From Mycolicibacterium aromaticivorans JS19b1 = JCM 16368 (GTDB lineage Bacteria; Actinomycetota; Actinomycetes; Mycobacteriales; Mycobacteriaceae): a stretch of DNA of 64,000 nucleotides. Below, one piece after another: positions 35,168 through 44,071 of the stretch. The stretch covers positions 3,472,001-3,536,000 of the forward strand of contig NZ_JALN02000001.1 of NCBI RefSeq assembly GCF_000559085.1. Reading direction: 5' to 3'. The translations under genes and the position numbers were made by a program. The notes under the pieces were generated by a model. That model saw only the letters and a program-made list of their open reading frames with translations, made no database searches and was not told the origin of the DNA. Within the stretch, counting starts at the first letter, position 1; the number at the start of each line of letters is the position of its first letter.

Positions 35168-36208
35168 CTAGCGCCGTGGTTCGGATCTGGTGCGCTTGTC
35201 CGCGTACATGGCGGCGTCGGCGCGGGCCAGGACGGCTTCGGCCAGGTCGCCGCCACCCACCACCGCTGTTCCGCAGCTGGCCCCGACGGTCAGTGCCCCG
35301 ACGCTGGTGGCCATCTCCTCCTGCAGCACGGTGAGCAGGCGCTTACGCAGGCTGATCGGGTCGGGGGCGAACGAGGACGCGAGCAGGACGGCGAACTCGT
35401 CCCCGCCGATCCGGGCTCCGAGATCCTCGGCCCGGCAGGTGGTCGCGATGCGGTTGCCGATGACCCGCAGCACCTCGTCACCGACCGAGTGCCCGTAGAC
35501 GTCATTGATCGGCTTGAACCCGTCGAGGTCGATGTAGAGCACGACGGCGACCGGGTTGCCGGTTCCCGCGGCACCGGAAATCATGCCTTCAAGCCCGGAG
35601 AGGAACGCCGACCGGTTGGCCAGGCCGGTGAGGGCGTCGACGGAGGCGGCATGGGCTTTCTCGTCCATGACGTACGCGCGGGCCAAGGCCTTGGCAATGA
35701 ACGCGGCCAGCTGTTCGAGCAGGCTCACGTCCTCGTCGGTGAATGCGTTGGGCTTGTCGCAGATGACCTTGAGCACGCCTTGGGTGCGGTTGCCGTCGAC
35801 CAAGGGGACCACGATCATCGACCGGGCATGGACCCGGCGGCAGGCTTCCAAGTCCACCCGGGGATCGGTCTCGGTGTCGGTGGAGATCAGGATCTTGCCG
35901 GTGCGGACGCACTCGCCGGACATGCTGCCCGACATGGCCAACCGCAGCCCTTCGGTGCCCGCGAGCGAACCGACGGCGGTGGTGTAGACCATCTCGCCGA
36001 ACTCGGCGAGCTCGATGACCGCGCCGGGCGCCCGAGTCGCTTCGCGTGCCTGTTCTGCGACGATCTTCATTACCGCGTCGGCGGTCGCCTCGGCTTCATT
36101 GATCGCTTGCTGGACCTTGATGATGGTCTGCAAGGTCGCCACCGACAGTTCGCCCCCCACGAGCTGGATATTAGGGGACAAAAGGCGGCCGGCGTAGGCA
36201 ATGAACAA
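35168..36208 (-). CDS. GAF-GGDEF diguanylate cyclase
   Basis: 346 aa from TTG 36208; the true start may be a GTG about 22 codons in, which has a GGGGGG run just upstream. A GAF sensor domain (~30-175) ending with LLEQLAAFIAKALARAY precedes a GGDEF domain with SVDALTGLANR, YIDLDGFKPINDVYGH and RIGGDEF (268-272). I-site RxxD is intact (RAED, 259-262). It is cytosolic, with no TM segments. It ends upstream of rsbQ on the same strand with an 18-bp gap, so it is probably the first gene of a GGDEF-rsbQ-rsbP-DUF2855 operon. Confidence 0.92.
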   Translation of the reverse strand: MFIAYAGRLLSPNIQLVGGELSVATLQTIIKVQQAINEAEATADAVMKIVAEQAREATRAPGAVIELAEFGEMVYTTAVGSLAGTEGLRLAMSGSMSGECVRTGKILISTDTETDPRVDLEACRRVHARSMIVVPLVDGNRTQGVLKVICDKPNAFTDEDVSLLEQLAAFIAKALARAYVMDEKAHAASVDALTGLANRSAFLSGLEGMISGAAGTGNPVAVVLYIDLDGFKPINDVYGHSVGDEVLRVIGNRIATTCRAEDLGARIGGDEFAVLLASSFAPDPISLRKRLLTVLQEEMATSVGALTVGASCGTAVVGGGDLAEAVLARADAAMYADKRTRSEPRR

Positions 36209-36307
36209 TTCGCATAAGTGCGTTTACGCGTACACGCTCATGTCACCCATGGCGTGTGCTATACCCCTAGCAAATTAGCTTTTTCGTCAACATCGGGGGT
36301 TGGTGCC

Positions 36308-38512
36308 ATGGGCCTGGGACAGCAGGGTCGTTACGTCGGTCGGGTCGGAGCGTTGGCGGTGGCCCTCGGTGTCGGCGGGCTGATCGTCGCACTGCCTGCG
36401 GTGGCCGGCGCGGACAGCGGGGCGGGGGACTCGGGCAAGACGACGTCCTCGGCCGGCAAGCCTGCCCCTCGGACCGCGGCGAAGGCGGGTCCGCGTGCTC
36501 CCAAGGCGCCGACGTCGACGCCGGCCGCGTCGGCCAAGCCGGCCGCATCGATCTCCGGAGCGAGCCGGCGGCCGCTGGACGGGCTCAGCGGAAGCAGCGA
36601 TCCGTTGGCTCCGGTCACCGAGCCAGTGTCATTCGCGGTGCTGGCGGCGACCCGTCGGGACGGGACCGCCCGGTCGGCACGCTCGGTCGTCACCGGTGGA
36701 ACCGCCTCTGCGGCAGCCGCTTCAGTGCCCAGTGCCGGTGTCACGGGAAGCGCACCGCTGCCTGCCGGTGCCACCGCAGGCACCGCGCTCGGCACTGCGG
36801 TGCGCAACTTCATCGACTCGCATTTCCCGGGCTGGAGCCCGATCGCTGACCAGCTGGCACCGATCGTCGCCAATGGAGTCCAGGATCTGTTGGACAATGG
36901 CAAGGTCAGTGCCGAGGTGCAGCAGCTGATCGCGAATGACACTATCCTGCAGTTCGTTTCGACGAAGATCTCCGCCGCGCTGAACACCTACCTCGGCGTG
37001 CCGTCGTCGGTCGGCACCGTCGTCGGCAACGCTGCGGTGAGCTTCGCTAGCACGGTGCTCGGCAACACCGGCGTCCAGACCGCGCTGGACGTGCTCGCCA
37101 CCGCCGTGGCGCCGGACAGTGCGCAAGCCACCGCCATCGCGGCGGGTTTGGCGATCAACGACATTGCGCCGCTTGCGAGTTACCTCAAAGCGGTGGTCGC
37201 CAACTCCTCCGGCGAGGTCGCGACCTTCCTGAGTAACTCCTCGGTTCAGGCTGCTCTGGCGTCAGGTGTGTCTGGTGCAGTCATCGATCTGACCAGCGGT
37301 GGGGTCATCCCGACATGGCTCGGCACTGTTGTCGACGGCTGGGTGACATCCGCGCTCGGTGACAACGCCACCGCGACCGCTGTCGGAAACGCGCTGGGCG
37401 CGGCCGTACAGGGCTTGCTGAGCAACACCAAGGCGGTGCAGGGTGTGGCCGCGGCCGCCGGTGCTGGTGTCACCGACATCCTGTCCGCGCCAGGCGTCCC
37501 CGCCGCGCTGGCCGGTTACATCACGCAGTTCGGCACCGCCCTGCTGACGGGCGACAACTGGATCGATGCACTGGACGTGGCTTGGCAAGGGCTGCAGGGC
37601 AATTCGGCGTTCCTGTCGGCTCTGGCTCCCGCCGCCGGTGACGTTGTGTCGTCGTTGGTCACCAATGCCGACGTGGTGGCGGCTCTGGCGTCGACGGCCA
37701 AGGCGCTGGTGATCAGCTTGTCGGCCGACGAAGGCTTCCGCACTGCCGTCGGTGAGTTGTTCGGGTCCACTTACGGTCCGACGCTCGTACAGGCTCTGGC
37801 CGATCCGACGTCCGCGGCGCAGCTCGGCGCGACGGCCGGCTCGGTGGTCACCAGCTTCCTCGGTCAGGACGGGGTGGCGGCGACGCTGTCGGCTGCCACC
37901 GAGCAGATCGTCGCGGCGCTGCTGGGCGGGGCTTCGCCTGTCGACGTGCTCCAGGGTGCTGTGCAGCAGCTGGCGTCGGACCCGGCGTTGGTCGCCGCGT
38001 TCAATGCCACAGTGCCGGACGCGCTGAAGTCTGTGCTGAAGGCTCCGGCCGTGCGTGACGTGATCAGCACGGTCGCGCAAGGTGTCGTCAATCAGCTGAT
38101 CGATTCGACCCCGCTGAACAACACGGCCCTGGATCCGGTGGTGAGCCAGGTGGCGAAGGCGACGGTCCAGGCGTTCGTGTCCAATCCGGCGGCCCAGGGC
38201 CTGCTCGGCGATCTCGCCGGGGATCTCCTTGGCGGAACGCCGCCGGCCGATGTGGTGCAGACCGTTATTTCGAAGGTTGTGAACAGCCCGGCGTTGCAGA
38301 TCGCGCTCGGTCAGTCGCTGGGCCAGGGGTTCGGTGCGCTGCTCGGGGACAATCCGGTCGCCTACGCGGTGGGTCAGCTGGCCGGAATCGGTACGGCGCT
38401 GGCATTGGTGTTCAGCTTCGGGGTGGCGAATCTCTTCGGCCTCGGCGGCAGCCTGTCGGCGTCCTCGGTCCCGAGTGGCAGCTCGTATTTCGTGACATTG
38501 CAGATTGCCTGA
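36308..38512 (+). CDS. Exported Ala-rich protein with degenerate helical repeats
   Basis: 734 aa. Signal peptide (ALAVALGVGGLIVALPAVAGA), then a Lys/Pro/Ala linker (~35-90) and a long Ala/Val/Leu/Ser region (~160-700). The region is built of degenerate ~45-60-residue helical units with the recurring pattern hxxNxxVxxALxxxxxxxVxxLL; examples are FLSNSSVQAALASGVSGAV and LASDPALVAAFNATVPDAL. A hydrophobic stretch (IGTALALVFSFGVANLFGLGG) near the C-terminus might anchor it. No known family is recognised. ATG 36308 is chosen at the signal peptide; an upstream in-frame extension has no signal character. Probably an envelope or surface protein. Confidence 0.82.
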   Translation: MGLGQQGRYVGRVGALAVALGVGGLIVALPAVAGADSGAGDSGKTTSSAGKPAPRTAAKAGPRAPKAPTSTPAASAKPAASISGASRRPLDGLSGSSDPLAPVTEPVSFAVLAATRRDGTARSARSVVTGGTASAAAASVPSAGVTGSAPLPAGATAGTALGTAVRNFIDSHFPGWSPIADQLAPIVANGVQDLLDNGKVSAEVQQLIANDTILQFVSTKISAALNTYLGVPSSVGTVVGNAAVSFASTVLGNTGVQTALDVLATAVAPDSAQATAIAAGLAINDIAPLASYLKAVVANSSGEVATFLSNSSVQAALASGVSGAVIDLTSGGVIPTWLGTVVDGWVTSALGDNATATAVGNALGAAVQGLLSNTKAVQGVAAAAGAGVTDILSAPGVPAALAGYITQFGTALLTGDNWIDALDVAWQGLQGNSAFLSALAPAAGDVVSSLVTNADVVAALASTAKALVISLSADEGFRTAVGELFGSTYGPTLVQALADPTSAAQLGATAGSVVTSFLGQDGVAATLSAATEQIVAALLGGASPVDVLQGAVQQLASDPALVAAFNATVPDALKSVLKAPAVRDVISTVAQGVVNQLIDSTPLNNTALDPVVSQVAKATVQAFVSNPAAQGLLGDLAGDLLGGTPPADVVQTVISKVVNSPALQIALGQSLGQGFGALLGDNPVAYAVGQLAGIGTALALVFSFGVANLFGLGGSLSASSVPSGSSYFVTLQIA

Positions 38513-38553
38513 GCGAGAAAACGGACGCAAACGCGAACGGGTAAGCCATACTC

Positions 38554-38587
38554 AGTGCTGCCGGATAGCAAATCCGCCACCAGCACT
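38554..38587 (+). promoter_or_regulatory. Two-part hairpin upstream of the beta-solenoid gene
   Basis: AGTGCTG (38554-38560) pairs with CAGCACT (38581-38587), and inside it CGGAT (38562-38566) pairs with ATCCG (38572-38576). It starts 41 nt after the previous stop and ends 23 nt before ATG 38611. It may terminate the upstream gene or structure the leader of the downstream one. Confidence 0.4.
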
Positions 38588-38610
38588 CTCGGCATGATCG
38601 GGGAATAGTC

Positions 38611-40041
38611 ATGATCAGTACCGCAAAGACTCGTTACACGGTGTCCGGCGTCCTGGCCACAGGTGCCGCCGCGAGCGCATTATTCGCAGGCGCCGCGCTG
38701 GGATCGGCCCCCGACGCCAACGCGAGCTGCGCGTCATTCTTCGGTCTCGGCAACAGCGCCAGCTGCTCCAGCACGCCGCTGAGCATCGCGATCGCGGTCG
38801 GCAACGGAGCCACTGCGCATGCCGGCGGACTATTCGGCGCGGCGTTCGCCCTCGGGACCAATTCCGCCGCGACCACTGGTGACGCGTTCACGTTCGCCAC
38901 GGCAGCCGGTGACGGTTCGGTCGCCACCGCCAACGGACTGTTCGGCATCGCCACTCAGCTCGGCCCGAACGGCGCCGCGGTCACCAAAGGGTCGGGGCAG
39001 TTCGGCAACTTCGGTCTCAACATCGCATTGAATGTCACGCCGCTCAATTCGGCGGCGAACGGCAGCACCGTCACCGCGGGCGGCACCGGCGGCGCGGGGA
39101 ACATCGCCCTGAATCTCTTCGGCCGCGCGACTGCCGCCAACAGCGTGAAGGTCACCTCGCACGGCTTTTTCAACATTGCGACGAATGTTGGTGGCCGCGA
39201 CAACATCATCGAATCGGGCGACGCGGCCAACAGCTCGATCATCAACCTGGCGACCAACCTCTTCGGGAGTAACACCACGGTTTCGGCCCAGGGTGGGATT
39301 TGGAACTGGGCGACCAACGTGCTCGGTAACAACAACACCGTCGTGACGGTCGGCAGCCTGGTGAACACCGCGACCAATCTGTTCGGCAGCAATAACACCG
39401 TGATGACGACGGGTGGCTACGCCAACTGGGGCCGTAACCTCTTCGGCAACGGCAACACCATCGAGGTCACCGGCGGCTACGCGAACACCGTTCGAAACCT
39501 GTTCGGCAGCAACAACACTGTGACGACAACAGGCGGCAACGGCAATCTGGCGCAGAACTGGTTCGGCACCGGGAACGCGGTGACGATCACCGGCGGCATC
39601 TACAACACGGCTTTCAATCTGCTGGGCGGCAACGGCAATCAGGTCGAGTCGCAAGGCGGGTATCAGAACGCGGTGTTCAATTTGATCGGTAACCACAACA
39701 CGTTGACCGTCGGCGGTGCGGGCAGTAACTACAATCTGACGGTCAATTCGTTGAGCAGTAACAACCAGGTGACCGCTGGTGGTGCTGGCGGTAACTTCAG
39801 CGCCGGGTTCAACGTCCTCGGCGGCACTAACACCGTCCATGCGGGACCTGGACCGCTCGCGTTGGCCGGCACCATCTTCGCCAACGGTCAGACCGTCACC
39901 AAGACCAACCCGGGTATCGCGATCAACAACTTCCGCATCGGCGGCGCGCAGGCCACCAGCGGCCAGAGCAGTAAGACGCCTGCGGCGAAGGCCGGCGACG
40001 CCGGAAAGAAGAAGGGCACCGCTGGGAGCGCGCGGGGTTAG
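38611..40041 (+). CDS. Secreted beta-solenoid-like protein with 20-residue repeats
   Basis: 476 aa. The signal peptide ends near residue 38 (PDANA). Residues ~55-130 have YadA-head-like short repeats (VGNGATAHAGGLFGAAFA). Residues ~185-415 form about ten tandem repeats of ~20 residues with consensus xxxNLFGSNNTVTTTGGYAN. Regularly spaced Asn, Gly and hydrophobic positions suggest a stacked beta-solenoid. The C-terminal ~27 residues are basic and low complexity (KTPAAKAGDAGKKK). GGGGAA precedes ATG 38611. I know no named family. Likely a surface or matrix protein; ice-binding, adhesive or amyloid-like roles are guesses from the repeat geometry. Confidence 0.85.
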   Translation: MISTAKTRYTVSGVLATGAAASALFAGAALGSAPDANASCASFFGLGNSASCSSTPLSIAIAVGNGATAHAGGLFGAAFALGTNSAATTGDAFTFATAAGDGSVATANGLFGIATQLGPNGAAVTKGSGQFGNFGLNIALNVTPLNSAANGSTVTAGGTGGAGNIALNLFGRATAANSVKVTSHGFFNIATNVGGRDNIIESGDAANSSIINLATNLFGSNTTVSAQGGIWNWATNVLGNNNTVVTVGSLVNTATNLFGSNNTVMTTGGYANWGRNLFGNGNTIEVTGGYANTVRNLFGSNNTVTTTGGNGNLAQNWFGTGNAVTITGGIYNTAFNLLGGNGNQVESQGGYQNAVFNLIGNHNTLTVGGAGSNYNLTVNSLSSNNQVTAGGAGGNFSAGFNVLGGTNTVHAGPGPLALAGTIFANGQTVTKTNPGIAINNFRIGGAQATSGQSSKTPAAKAGDAGKKKGTAGSARG

Positions 40042-40065
40042 CCGCTAGCTATTCGGGATGTCGAA

Positions 40066-40114
40066 ATTGGACTGGCGCAGAGGAAGTGCGAGAGCACATC
40101 TGCGCCAGTTCAAT
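40066..40114. terminator. Large bidirectional hairpin between convergent genes
   Basis: ATTGGACTGGCGCAGA (40066-40081) pairs with TCTGCGCCAGTTCAAT (40099-40114) over 16 bp with one mismatch. An inner hairpin GTGC-GAGA-GCAC (40086-40097) fills the loop. It sits midway between the solenoid gene and the leftward haem-binding protein gene and should stop transcription from both sides. Confidence 0.85.
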
Positions 40115-40127
40115 CTCGCGAAGGCTC

Positions 40128-40478
40128 CTAGCCCATCGGCCCCATGTCGTCAGGCATCGGTGCATCGCAGCGGGCGCGGAAATCGGCCGCCGGTTGGCGA
40201 ACGGCTTTGATCTGGTCGCGGACATCGGGATTGGCCTGGAGGTAATTGGAGACGGCGGTGCGCATCTCGTCGCGCGACTTGCCCTTGAGGCCGGTGAAGA
40301 AGGCGTTCACGTCCGGGTGGGTGAACAGGTAGACCGACATGCCGGCGTTGACTCCCGAGAGGACCTGGGTGAGGTCGCCAGCCGTGCAGTTCGGTTCGTC
40401 GGCGGCGGCGGTTGCCGAACTGCCGATCAGCATTGCGCCGGAGATGATCCCGGCGCTGATCAAATTGCGGACCAACAT
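40128..40478 (-). CDS. Mycobacterial haem-binding (MHB / hemophore-related) secreted protein
   Basis: 116 aa. Signal peptide (LISAGIISGAMLIGSSATAAA), then a small helical domain with paired cysteines (NCTAGDLTQVL near its start and FRARCD near its end) and the internal phrase LFTHPDVNAFFTGLKG. This matches the MHB fold of Rv0203-type hemophores that carry haem across the periplasm. The C-terminus is Met/Asp/Pro-rich (MPDDMGPMG). It is preceded on the same strand by a small secreted protein gene, 38 bp away. Confidence 0.85.
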   Translation of the reverse strand: MLVRNLISAGIISGAMLIGSSATAAADEPNCTAGDLTQVLSGVNAGMSVYLFTHPDVNAFFTGLKGKSRDEMRTAVSNYLQANPDVRDQIKAVRQPAADFRARCDAPMPDDMGPMG

Positions 40479-40516
40479 TCGACTGCTCCTAACGATGAAA
40501 GATGGACAGGTAAAGC

Positions 40517-40825
40517 TCAGTTGCGAGGTCCGGGACGGCCAGGCCGGATCGGCGGACGCGGAGATGGAGGCGGATTCGGCCGGGGGTTGAGATTGATGTC
40601 GATGCCCCAGGAGTCGTCGCAGTACCACGGGTCTGCGCAGTAGCCCGGATACGCAGGCCCGGCGATCGGCGCGGTCGGGCCGCCGCCGCGGACTTCGCCT
40701 TGCGCGCAGACCGTGGCCGCGCCTGCATTGGTGCAGTCCGCTGAGGCGGGTGTAGCCGATATCAGGGTCGCGGGTCCGGTCCCGATGATCAACCCGAATG
40801 CCAAGAAGCACGATGCTTTTCGCAT
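40517..40825 (-). CDS. Small secreted Pro/Arg-rich protein
   Basis: 102 aa from ATG 40825, where a signal peptide begins (ASCFLAFGLIIGTGPATLI...PASA). The mature part has cysteines in ADCTNAG, TVCAQG, GYCADP and WYCDD, then a Pro/Arg-rich tail (NPRPNPPPSPRPPIRPGRPG). The same layout is common among short mycobacterial exported proteins of unknown role. It probably forms an operon with the downstream haem-binding gene. A longer in-frame N-terminus (to 40987) lacks signal features and is not chosen. Confidence 0.75.
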   Translation of the reverse strand: MRKASCFLAFGLIIGTGPATLISATPASADCTNAGAATVCAQGEVRGGGPTAPIAGPAYPGYCADPWYCDDSWGIDINLNPRPNPPPSPRPPIRPGRPGPRN

Positions 40826-40943
40826 GGCGCCCACCCCTATTTCCCAGGAGGGCCCGTGATCGCGCTGATCCGGTGGGCTCTCGGACATTTTGGCTCTGCG
40901 GATAGTACTACGCCGCGTCGTGCAATTGCGCAAGAGCAAAGAC

Positions 40944-42389
40944 TCAGAACGCGCCCGGCTCACCGGGTTCGGTCTCCAAGGCCGCACGGTTGGTCAGCAG
41001 CAGCCAGACGAAGTACAGCCCACCGACGGCGATCAGGCCGAGCACGATCAGGCCGGGAATCCTTGCCTCACTGGGGGATACGAGGGCGAAGATCGAGAAG
41101 GCCACCCACACCAGCGCGGTGTAGGCCACCGGCAGCTCGAACCGGCCGAGGCTGAAGCCGCCCTCCTTGCGTTCGAGGCGCTTGCGCACGCAAAGATAGA
41201 GCACCACGATACCGCCGTAGATCAACGCAGGCAGGATCGTCGACGCGACGATCAGCTGCAGCAGGGCCGCACCGCGCAGCGTGAGCATCAACACCACGCC
41301 GATCACTAAGATCAGGATCGTCGCAGCGACCGGCGTCTGGGTGCGCGGGCTCACCCGGCGTAGCACTGCGTGGCCGGGGAATCGTGAGTCGCGCGCCATG
41401 GCGAATGCCTGCCGCGAGCAGGCTGCGATCATCACCATTCCGGCGCCGAACATGGCAAACACGATGCCGGTCAACAGGACTCGCTCCATCACCGGACCGA
41501 GCTGATCGTGGATGATCGTCGCCACCGGTGAGCCGCTGGTGGTCACTGCGGTGATGTCCTTGATCGCCAACGTCAGGATGACGACGAACACCAAACCTAA
41601 CGTCGCCGAGGCGATCACCGACGAGACGATCGCGCGGGGAACGCTGCGGAACGGATCCTTGGCCTCCTCAGCGAGATTCGCCGCGGAGTCGAAGCCGACC
41701 AATGTCACCAAGCCCATGATCATGCCGGCCATCAGCGGCCCGCCGATCGCGAAGTAGTTGGGCGCATCGGCCGCCACACCGCGGGACACCAGATTGGCGG
41801 TCGTGCCGGTCCCGGAGAACACCATCACGGCACCGAGGCCGACCACCAGGACCGCCAGGATTACCAGCTCGAGACCGACCGCCCCGGAGGTGACCACGCC
41901 GAGCAGCCGGGTGGAGGCGATGACGAGAATGGTCTGAGTCAGCAAGATCGCCAACGTGATCACGCGTGCGACGTCCTCGTCGGGCGCCATCCCGAACAGC
42001 GGCATCAGCGCTTGGCTGGCCAGGGCGTTGTCCATCGCCGCCACCGCGATCGCCAGGAACCAGAACGTCAGCCAGCCGAACAGCCAGCCGACTTTCGGGT
42101 TCGCCAGCCGCGAGGCCCACTGATAGGACGAGCCGCTGAGCGCGATGCGCGCCGCGAACTGCGCCACCACCAACGCGACGAGGGTCTGGCCCACCGCGGC
42201 GATGATCCATAGCCAGATCCCCACCGGCCCTGAATAATTCAGCACCGCACCGTAGGTCGCGAAGATCCCGACCACCACGGAGATGAACGCGAACGAGATC
42301 GCGAACACCTGGAACGAGCCGAGGGTGCGTTTCAGTTCGGGTTGATAACCCGAATGCCGCAGTTCCTCGTCGGTGGAGTCAACGGTCAT
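40944..42389 (-). CDS. APC superfamily amino acid permease
   Basis: 481 aa with about 12 hydrophobic segments. The N-terminal region has LKRTLGSFQVFAISFAFISV, matching the APC amino-acid/polyamine/choline transporters, and an ISLRNP-like loop is absent. The substrate cannot be read; relatives move amino acids, GABA or amines. The ATG overlaps the stop of the upstream MFS gene (ATGA), so both are co-translated. Confidence 0.92.
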   Translation of the reverse strand: MTVDSTDEELRHSGYQPELKRTLGSFQVFAISFAFISVVVGIFATYGAVLNYSGPVGIWLWIIAAVGQTLVALVVAQFAARIALSGSSYQWASRLANPKVGWLFGWLTFWFLAIAVAAMDNALASQALMPLFGMAPDEDVARVITLAILLTQTILVIASTRLLGVVTSGAVGLELVILAVLVVGLGAVMVFSGTGTTANLVSRGVAADAPNYFAIGGPLMAGMIMGLVTLVGFDSAANLAEEAKDPFRSVPRAIVSSVIASATLGLVFVVILTLAIKDITAVTTSGSPVATIIHDQLGPVMERVLLTGIVFAMFGAGMVMIAACSRQAFAMARDSRFPGHAVLRRVSPRTQTPVAATILILVIGVVLMLTLRGAALLQLIVASTILPALIYGGIVVLYLCVRKRLERKEGGFSLGRFELPVAYTALVWVAFSIFALVSPSEARIPGLIVLGLIAVGGLYFVWLLLTNRAALETEPGEPGAF

Positions 42390-43918
42390 TGCGGCACCGG
42401 GCCTTCCTCGAAGTCAGAGCAACCATAGGGGACGAGGGGACGTTCGGGCGGCGGCTTGAGCAGCATCCAGACCGCCACCGCCGACCCGAGCAGCAGAACC
42501 GAACCGATCCCCGCGGCGACGGCGAGTCCGTCGGTGAACGCGGATTGGGCGGCGGCAAGCAGGGCGTGCGCCTTGTCGTCGCTGAGTGATGCGGCCGCTC
42601 GGTGGGCGGCGGCCAGCGACTGCTCGGCGTGCGCGAGGACGTCGTCGTGGATGCCGGCCGGGCGGTCGAGTCCGCGGTAGACGGCGGCGATCACGCTGCC
42701 CAGCAGCGCGATACCGAGCGCCGTGCCCAACTCGTAGGCCGTCTCCGACACGCCCGCCGCGGCACCGGCCCGTTCGGGCGGGATGCTGGTGATGATGACG
42801 TCGTTGGCGACGGTGAAGGCCATCCCGAGCCCGGCGCCGATGACGAACAGGGCGAACCCGAGCGGCCAGTAGGGGGTTGTCGGGCTGATCGCCGTCAGCG
42901 ATGCCAGCGCCGCACCGATCAACGTCAATGAGGTCGCGAGCACCACCCGCGGCGACCGATACCGCACCGCGACACCGGCGAGGACCCCGAACGCTGTCGC
43001 CGCCAGCGCGGCGGGCAGTTCGGCGAGCCCGGCCTGCAGCGGGCTGTAGTCATGCACGAGCTGGAAGAACTGCGACAGGAAGAAGAGCACTCCGGACAGC
43101 CCGAGCACCGACAGCATGTTGGCGGTGATCACGCCGGTGAACCCGCGGTTGGCGAACAGGCGAACGTCGATCAGCGGGTGCTGCGCCTTGAGCTGACGTC
43201 GCACGAACAACGTCAGCGCACCCAGGCCCACCAGGCCGGCGGCGACGATGTCGGCGTGCAGTCCGTGCGCGGCGCCCTGTTTGGCGGCGTACACCACGCC
43301 GAGGATCCCGACCAGCGACAGGGCGGCGCCGATCGGATCCCACGGTCCCGGGATCGGGTTGCGCAACTCGGGCAGCAGCACCCAGCCGCCGATAACCAGG
43401 ACGACGACCACCGGCACGTTGATCAGGAACACCGAACCCCACCAGAAGTGCTCCAGGAACAGGCCACCGATGACCGGGCCGAGCGCGGTGCCCGCCGAGA
43501 ACACCGATGCCCAAATGCCCACGGCGACAGCACGTTCCCGCGAGTCGGGAAACAGACCACGGATGAGGGCCAGGGTCGACGGAGCGAGGCTCGCCCCGGC
43601 GACACCCAGCAGCGCACGGGCCGCGATCAGCATGCCGGCGGTCGGGGCGAAGGCGGCCGCCACCGATGCCAGCGCGAAAGCGGTTGCGCTGATGAGTAAT
43701 AGCTTCTTGTGCCCGATCCGGTCGCCGAGGCTGCCCATGGTGACGAGCAGCCCGGTGAGCACGAAGGAGTAGATGTCGCCGATCCACATGATCTCGGTGG
43801 TGGTCATGCCGAGATCCCTGCCGAAGACCGGTGCCGCCACCGCCAGGACGGTGCCGTCGACTCCGATGAGCAGCACGCCCAGGCTGAGCACACCCAGTGC
43901 GGGCCAGCGGTGTCTCAT
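42386..43918 (-). CDS. MFS drug exporter, DHA2 (14-TM, LfrA/QacA type)
   Basis: 510 aa, about 14 TM segments. Motif A is GSLGDRIGHKKLLL, the TM1 motif is LIGVDGTVLAVAAPVF, and motif C-like GTALGPVIGGLFLEHFWWGSVF marks it as an antiporter. It resembles mycobacterial LfrA-type exporters of cationic drugs and dyes. It is the first gene of a two-gene operon with the APC permease. A tiny ORF of 23 codons ends 3 bp before its ATG. Confidence 0.93.
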   Translation of the reverse strand: MRHRWPALGVLSLGVLLIGVDGTVLAVAAPVFGRDLGMTTTEIMWIGDIYSFVLTGLLVTMGSLGDRIGHKKLLLISATAFALASVAAAFAPTAGMLIAARALLGVAGASLAPSTLALIRGLFPDSRERAVAVGIWASVFSAGTALGPVIGGLFLEHFWWGSVFLINVPVVVVLVIGGWVLLPELRNPIPGPWDPIGAALSLVGILGVVYAAKQGAAHGLHADIVAAGLVGLGALTLFVRRQLKAQHPLIDVRLFANRGFTGVITANMLSVLGLSGVLFFLSQFFQLVHDYSPLQAGLAELPAALAATAFGVLAGVAVRYRSPRVVLATSLTLIGAALASLTAISPTTPYWPLGFALFVIGAGLGMAFTVANDVIITSIPPERAGAAAGVSETAYELGTALGIALLGSVIAAVYRGLDRPAGIHDDVLAHAEQSLAAAHRAAASLSDDKAHALLAAAQSAFTDGLAVAAGIGSVLLLGSAVAVWMLLKPPPERPLVPYGCSDFEEGPVPQ

Positions 43919-43921
43919 GGA

Positions 43922-43993
43922 CTACCCGGCGTGGCAGAACACGTCGACCTGGGCGGCGAGAGTGGCGAGGGCGAGCTTGGCGGCGGTGATCAT
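43922..43993 (-). CDS. Possible 23-aa leader ORF before the MFS exporter
   Basis: ATG 43993 reads MITAAKLALATLAAQVDVF and stops at 43922-43924, leaving 3 bp before the exporter start at 43918. The spacing would allow translational coupling. No good ribosome site is visible before it, so it may be chance or a remnant. Confidence 0.3.
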   Translation of the reverse strand: MITAAKLALATLAAQVDVFCHAG

Positions 43994-44071
43994 GGAAACG
44001 ACGTTATGGCCGGTGGGCACCCCGCATCATCGGCCGAAGTATGCGTTTGTGCAGGTACGGCGTGGTGCAAA

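Noticed and set aside
34319..36217. 632-aa frame antisense to rsbQ and the GAF-GGDEF gene
   Set aside because: The leftward frames contain complete catalytic motifs; this one is Val/Gly/His-rich with no domain.
39163..39855. Regular ~60-bp DNA periodicity that looks like a CRISPR array
   Set aside because: It is the coding repeat of the solenoid protein; units are in frame, diverged and without spacers.
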